From an uncultured Butyricicoccus sp. (GTDB taxonomy: Bacteria; Bacillota; Clostridia; Oscillospirales; Butyricicoccaceae), in the NCBI GenBank assembly GCA_947575935.1, contig CANPPM010000104.1, forward strand, positions 1 to 9,138: a DNA stretch of 9,138 nt, in the 5' to 3' direction. The first letter of the stretch is position 1. Each line of letters opens with the position of its first letter. The notes beneath the pieces are model-generated. The model had not been told where the DNA came from. It searched no databases and saw only the letters and a program-made list of their open reading frames with translations. The position numbers were made by a program, and so were the translations under genes. This document shows, piece by piece, positions 6,688-9,138 of the stretch.

Positions 6688-6712
6688 TTTTGTGAATCAA
6701 TGGATCACAAAA
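6688..6712. promoter_or_regulatory. Operator-like inverted repeat before the TraX-family gene
   Basis: TTTTGTGA (6688-6695) and TCACAAAA (6705-6712) are perfect 8-base inverted copies around a 9-base centre. The repeat lies 5 bases upstream of the -10 hexamer, where a repressor would block polymerase. The half-site TGTGA resembles CRP/FNR-type sites, but the centre of 9 bases instead of 6 does not fit that family. No regulator gene is visible in the window. Confidence 0.45.
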
Positions 6713-6798
6713 CTGTAAACAATCGAGAGCAAGTCTTACGTTATGCAAACCTCTCATCTGCAAATCAGGTAAATGCATGATGGACTCAATGCCTGTGG

Positions 6799-9138
6799 TC
6801 ACTTTCGGTAAAGCACGCGAACAGAATTCATCACACAAAGCATCGCAACGCCAGTATCTGCAAAGACTGCCATCCACATATTAGCGATCCCTGCAAAGCC
6901 CAACACCATAACCAACGCCTTGATGGCCAGTGCAAATACAACATTCTGCCATGCAATCCGTCCAGTTATCCGCGCAATTTCCAACGCCTGCGGAATTGCT
7001 TCCATAGAAGAAGTCATAAAAACTACATCAGCTGCCTCAATGGCGGCGTCCGCTCCACTGCCCATGGCAGCGCCAACATCCGCCCCTGCCAAAACCGGCG
7101 CGTCATTGATGCCGTCACCAACAAACATAACCGGCCCACACTCATCACGAAGCTGCTGTAGGGCAGACAATTTATCCTCTGGAAGCAAACCTGCACGCAC
7201 CAGCTGCACACCGGTTTTTGCAGCGACAGCATCGGCGCTTGCTTTTGCATCGCCAGTCAGCATAGCAGTTGTCAAGCCCAATGCCTTCATCGCACTGACT
7301 GCCCCGCAAGCTTCTTGCTTTACAGTATCACTGATTATGATATGGCCAAGAAATTTTCCATCCCGTGCAAGCAGTACCTCGGTACCATAAACGCTGCTTT
7401 GATATTCAGAAAGATCAATCCCTTGGCGCTCCAAGAGCTTTCTGCTACCACAAAGCGCCTTTCCCTCTGCAAAAACAGCCTCAATCCCCCAACCCGAAAT
7501 CTCACGGACCGACTGAGGATGCACGATCGAAATTTTACATCTCTCTGCTTCAGAAACAATGCTGTGTGCAATTGGATGGGTTGAGCCAGCTTCACAGCCT
7601 GCAGCAAGGGCAAGCAGTGATGACCCATCGACCCCTGCTACGGGTACACAAGATTGAACCACAAAATTTCCTTCAGTGATTGTGCCAGTTTTGTCCATTA
7701 CAACCGCTCTGATGTCCTTCATAACCTCTAGTGCAACGCCACCCTTGAATAGGATACCGCGCTTGGAGCCTGCGCCAATCCCAGAGAAAAAAGCCAGCGG
7801 CACGCTTAGCACCAACGCGCAGGGACAGCTAATGACAAGAAAGGTAATCGCTGTGTAAACCCAATAATTCCAGTTTCCGGTCACCAATGAAGGCAATATT
7901 GCGGTCATCAGCGCCAGCAAAACAACAACCGGCGTATAAACATGTGCAAAGCGGGTAATAAAACGATCCATTTTAGGTTTACTTGCCGCTGCATTTTCAA
8001 CTGAATTCAGAATTCGTGTAACCATAGATTCGCTGAGCGGCTTTTCAACACGAAGCTGTAATAAACCAGAGGTATTCATACATCCGGAAACTACTGCATC
8101 TCCTGCGCGGACAGTAACCGGAACTGGTTCCCCCGTAACCGGAGAAGTATCAATTCTGCTTTCCCCATTTACAATCACACCGTCAAGCGGAATACGATCT
8201 CCAGGACGCACCTGTACAAGATCACCGATCACAGCATCTTGCGCGGGAATCTCACGGATGCTTTCACCTTCAATTAAGCTAACTACTTCAGGCCGTAGAT
8301 CAACTGCCTCCATAATCTGGTTCCGGCTACGTTCCACCGCAATATGCTCAAACAGCTCCCCTACCCGATAGAACAACATTACGCCGCAAGCCTCCGGATA
8401 ATCCTGAATCACAATTGCTGCAATCGTCGCAAGGCTCATTAAAAAATTTTCATCTGTCAACTGGCCATGCGAAAGATTTTTCAGCGCTGTCAGAATAATT
8501 TTTCCGCCTAACACCAAATACCCAATTAAAAAACAGATTACCGCTGGAACTACAAAATTTCCCCGCAGCAACAGGCCAATCACAAACAAAGCTGCGCCAA
8601 TTATAATTTCGATACCCTCTCGGATATTTTCAGAAAACTTTCTTTTCTTTTCAGGCGCCTTGTCTGAGAATTCTGTTTGTTTGTTTTCTCGTAAAACAAC
8701 CTTCACGTCTGGTTCAATTAAAGCACAAATGTGCTGGATCTCTGATATAAGGCTTTCCGGCGCACGTCCATTGACACGCAACTGCTTTGTTGTAAAGGTA
8801 AGAGTTGCCTCCGAAACACCTGGAAGCTCGTTAATCCGTTCTTCCATCTTGGAAGCACAGTGCGCACATCCAAGATTTTCCAACAGAAATACTGCCGTAT
8901 GTCCCTTTGCCACAGGTTTACGAGAAATTACCCTGACTTCTGATTCAATCGAAGTACAAATTTCCTGGATTTTTGGCAGCAATGCATCCGCATCCTCTGC
9001 CGCAATACGCAGTTGTTTTGTAGCATAAACAATGGTGGCGGCCTCTACCCCAGGTAACTCATTTATCCGATCCTCCATCTTAGAAGCACAATGCGCACAG
9101 CCGAGATTTTCCAAAATATAAACATGATTTCTATTAGA
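6799..9138 (-). CDS. cadA: Heavy-metal P1B-type ATPase, Zn/Cd/Pb type, N-terminus cut by right edge
   Basis: This inner-membrane pump uses ATP to expel divalent soft metals. 779 residues are visible, counted from the edge. Two HMA metal-binding domains come first, with CAHC at 14-17 and 91-94. A charged linker and the first membrane helices follow, then TGE (335-337) in the actuator domain and the metal site CPC (438-440) in its membrane helix. The phosphorylation motif DKTGT has Asp482; the nucleotide-domain His-Pro is at 521-522 and GDGIND at 674-679. The last helix carries Asp761 in FADTGVAM. CPC together with this Asp-Thr-Gly points to the Zn/Cd/Pb subgroup (CadA/ZntA) and not to copper pumps. 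The frame is open to the edge. A TTG at 9114 could be read as a start but has no ribosome site, and residues before it (HVYILENLG) match the second HMA copy, so the real start is beyond the window. The symbol rests on subgroup motifs only. Confidence 0.95.
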   Translation of the reverse strand, partial: SNRNHVYILENLGCAHCASKMEDRINELPGVEAATIVYATKQLRIAAEDADALLPKIQEICTSIESEVRVISRKPVAKGHTAVFLLENLGCAHCASKMEERINELPGVSEATLTFTTKQLRVNGRAPESLISEIQHICALIEPDVKVVLRENKQTEFSDKAPEKKRKFSENIREGIEIIIGAALFVIGLLLRGNFVVPAVICFLIGYLVLGGKIILTALKNLSHGQLTDENFLMSLATIAAIVIQDYPEACGVMLFYRVGELFEHIAVERSRNQIMEAVDLRPEVVSLIEGESIREIPAQDAVIGDLVQVRPGDRIPLDGVIVNGESRIDTSPVTGEPVPVTVRAGDAVVSGCMNTSGLLQLRVEKPLSESMVTRILNSVENAAASKPKMDRFITRFAHVYTPVVVLLALMTAILPSLVTGNWNYWVYTAITFLVISCPCALVLSVPLAFFSGIGAGSKRGILFKGGVALEVMKDIRAVVMDKTGTITEGNFVVQSCVPVAGVDGSSLLALAAGCEAGSTHPIAHSIVSEAERCKISIVHPQSVREISGWGIEAVFAEGKALCGSRKLLERQGIDLSEYQSSVYGTEVLLARDGKFLGHIIISDTVKQEACGAVSAMKALGLTTAMLTGDAKASADAVAAKTGVQLVRAGLLPEDKLSALQQLRDECGPVMFVGDGINDAPVLAGADVGAAMGSGADAAIEAADVVFMTSSMEAIPQALEIARITGRIAWQNVVFALAIKALVMVLGFAGIANMWMAVFADTGVAMLCVMNSVRVLYRK
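8820..8881 (-). repeat. Direct repeat, second HMA domain copy
   Basis: This 62-base block differs from the block at 9051-9112 at about 11 positions by hand count and lies exactly 231 bases (77 codons) from it. It encodes the ENLGCAHCASKMEERINELPG segment of the second HMA domain. Most differences are silent, which indicates an in-frame duplication kept by selection. Confidence 0.85.
9051..9112 (-). repeat. Direct repeat, first visible HMA domain copy
   Basis: This is the partner of the block at 8820-8881, encoding ENLGCAHCASKMEDRINELPG with a single Asp/Glu change. It lies 26 bases from the right edge, so further HMA copies upstream cannot be excluded. Confidence 0.85.

Noticed and set aside
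6691..6709. CRP/FNR binding site
   Set aside because: TGTGA and TCACA are present, but 9 bases separate them instead of the usual 6, so only a generic operator-like repeat is claimed.
6743..6778. Terminator after the metal ATPase (ATGCA ... TGCAT)
   Set aside because: The arms are short with an internal loop, and no U-run follows on the minus strand.
6920..7390. Plus-strand frame of 156 codons opposite the metal ATPase
   Set aside because: Antisense to the GDGIND-containing domain; the composition is that of a reverse-strand shadow.
8660..9028. Plus-strand frame of 122 codons opposite the HMA domains
   Set aside because: Antisense shadow; its apparent internal repeats come from the duplicated HMA domains on the other strand.
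1..9138. CRISPR array, insertion sequence or novel defence system
   Set aside because: No regularly spaced repeats, terminal inverted repeats, transposase or defence-type domains were seen on either strand.

Overview
The window looks like a piece of chromosome from a low-to-mid GC anaerobic Firmicute, probably a gut clostridium of the Oscillospiraceae/Ruminococcaceae type. The reasons are strong GGAGG-type ribosome sites, TATAAT-like promoters, U-tailed terminators, a lipoprotein signal with a G/N/D/S/T-rich linker, and gene families typical of Clostridia. This assignment comes from style and family content and not from a database match. There are no tRNA or rRNA genes, insertion sequences, integrases, CRISPR arrays or phage genes.

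Layout. Positions 1-53 hold the first codons of a gene reading left on the minus strand. A 430-base divergent intergenic region follows, with a promoter for each side. Positions 484-3310 (plus) are a complete three-gene ABC importer: a lipoprotein that binds the substrate, a membrane permease and an ATPase. It belongs to the family that includes the predicted TrpXYZ tryptophan/tyrosine importers. The first two genes are separated by a near-perfect intrinsic terminator with an extended -10 promoter at its tail. The last two overlap as ATGA. Positions 3528-5687 (plus) encode the RNA-binding protein Tex, closed by a strong terminator at 5723-5766.

The right part is on the minus strand. Positions 6799-9138 encode a Zn/Cd/Pb-type P1B ATPase with two N-terminal metal-binding domains; its true N-terminus lies beyond the right edge. 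Downstream of it in the transcription direction is a TraX-family membrane protein (5923-6651). That gene has its own -10-like element and an operator-like inverted repeat in the 147-base gap.

Functionally these are separate small units: uptake of a probably aromatic amino-acid-like solute, a general transcription/RNA accessory factor, metal efflux, and a membrane protein of unknown role. I found no convincing undescribed multi-gene system. The most useful leads are regulatory: the overlapping terminator and promoter inside the ABC operon, the palindrome before traX, the inverted repeat in the left intergenic region, and the duplicated HMA domains of the ATPase.
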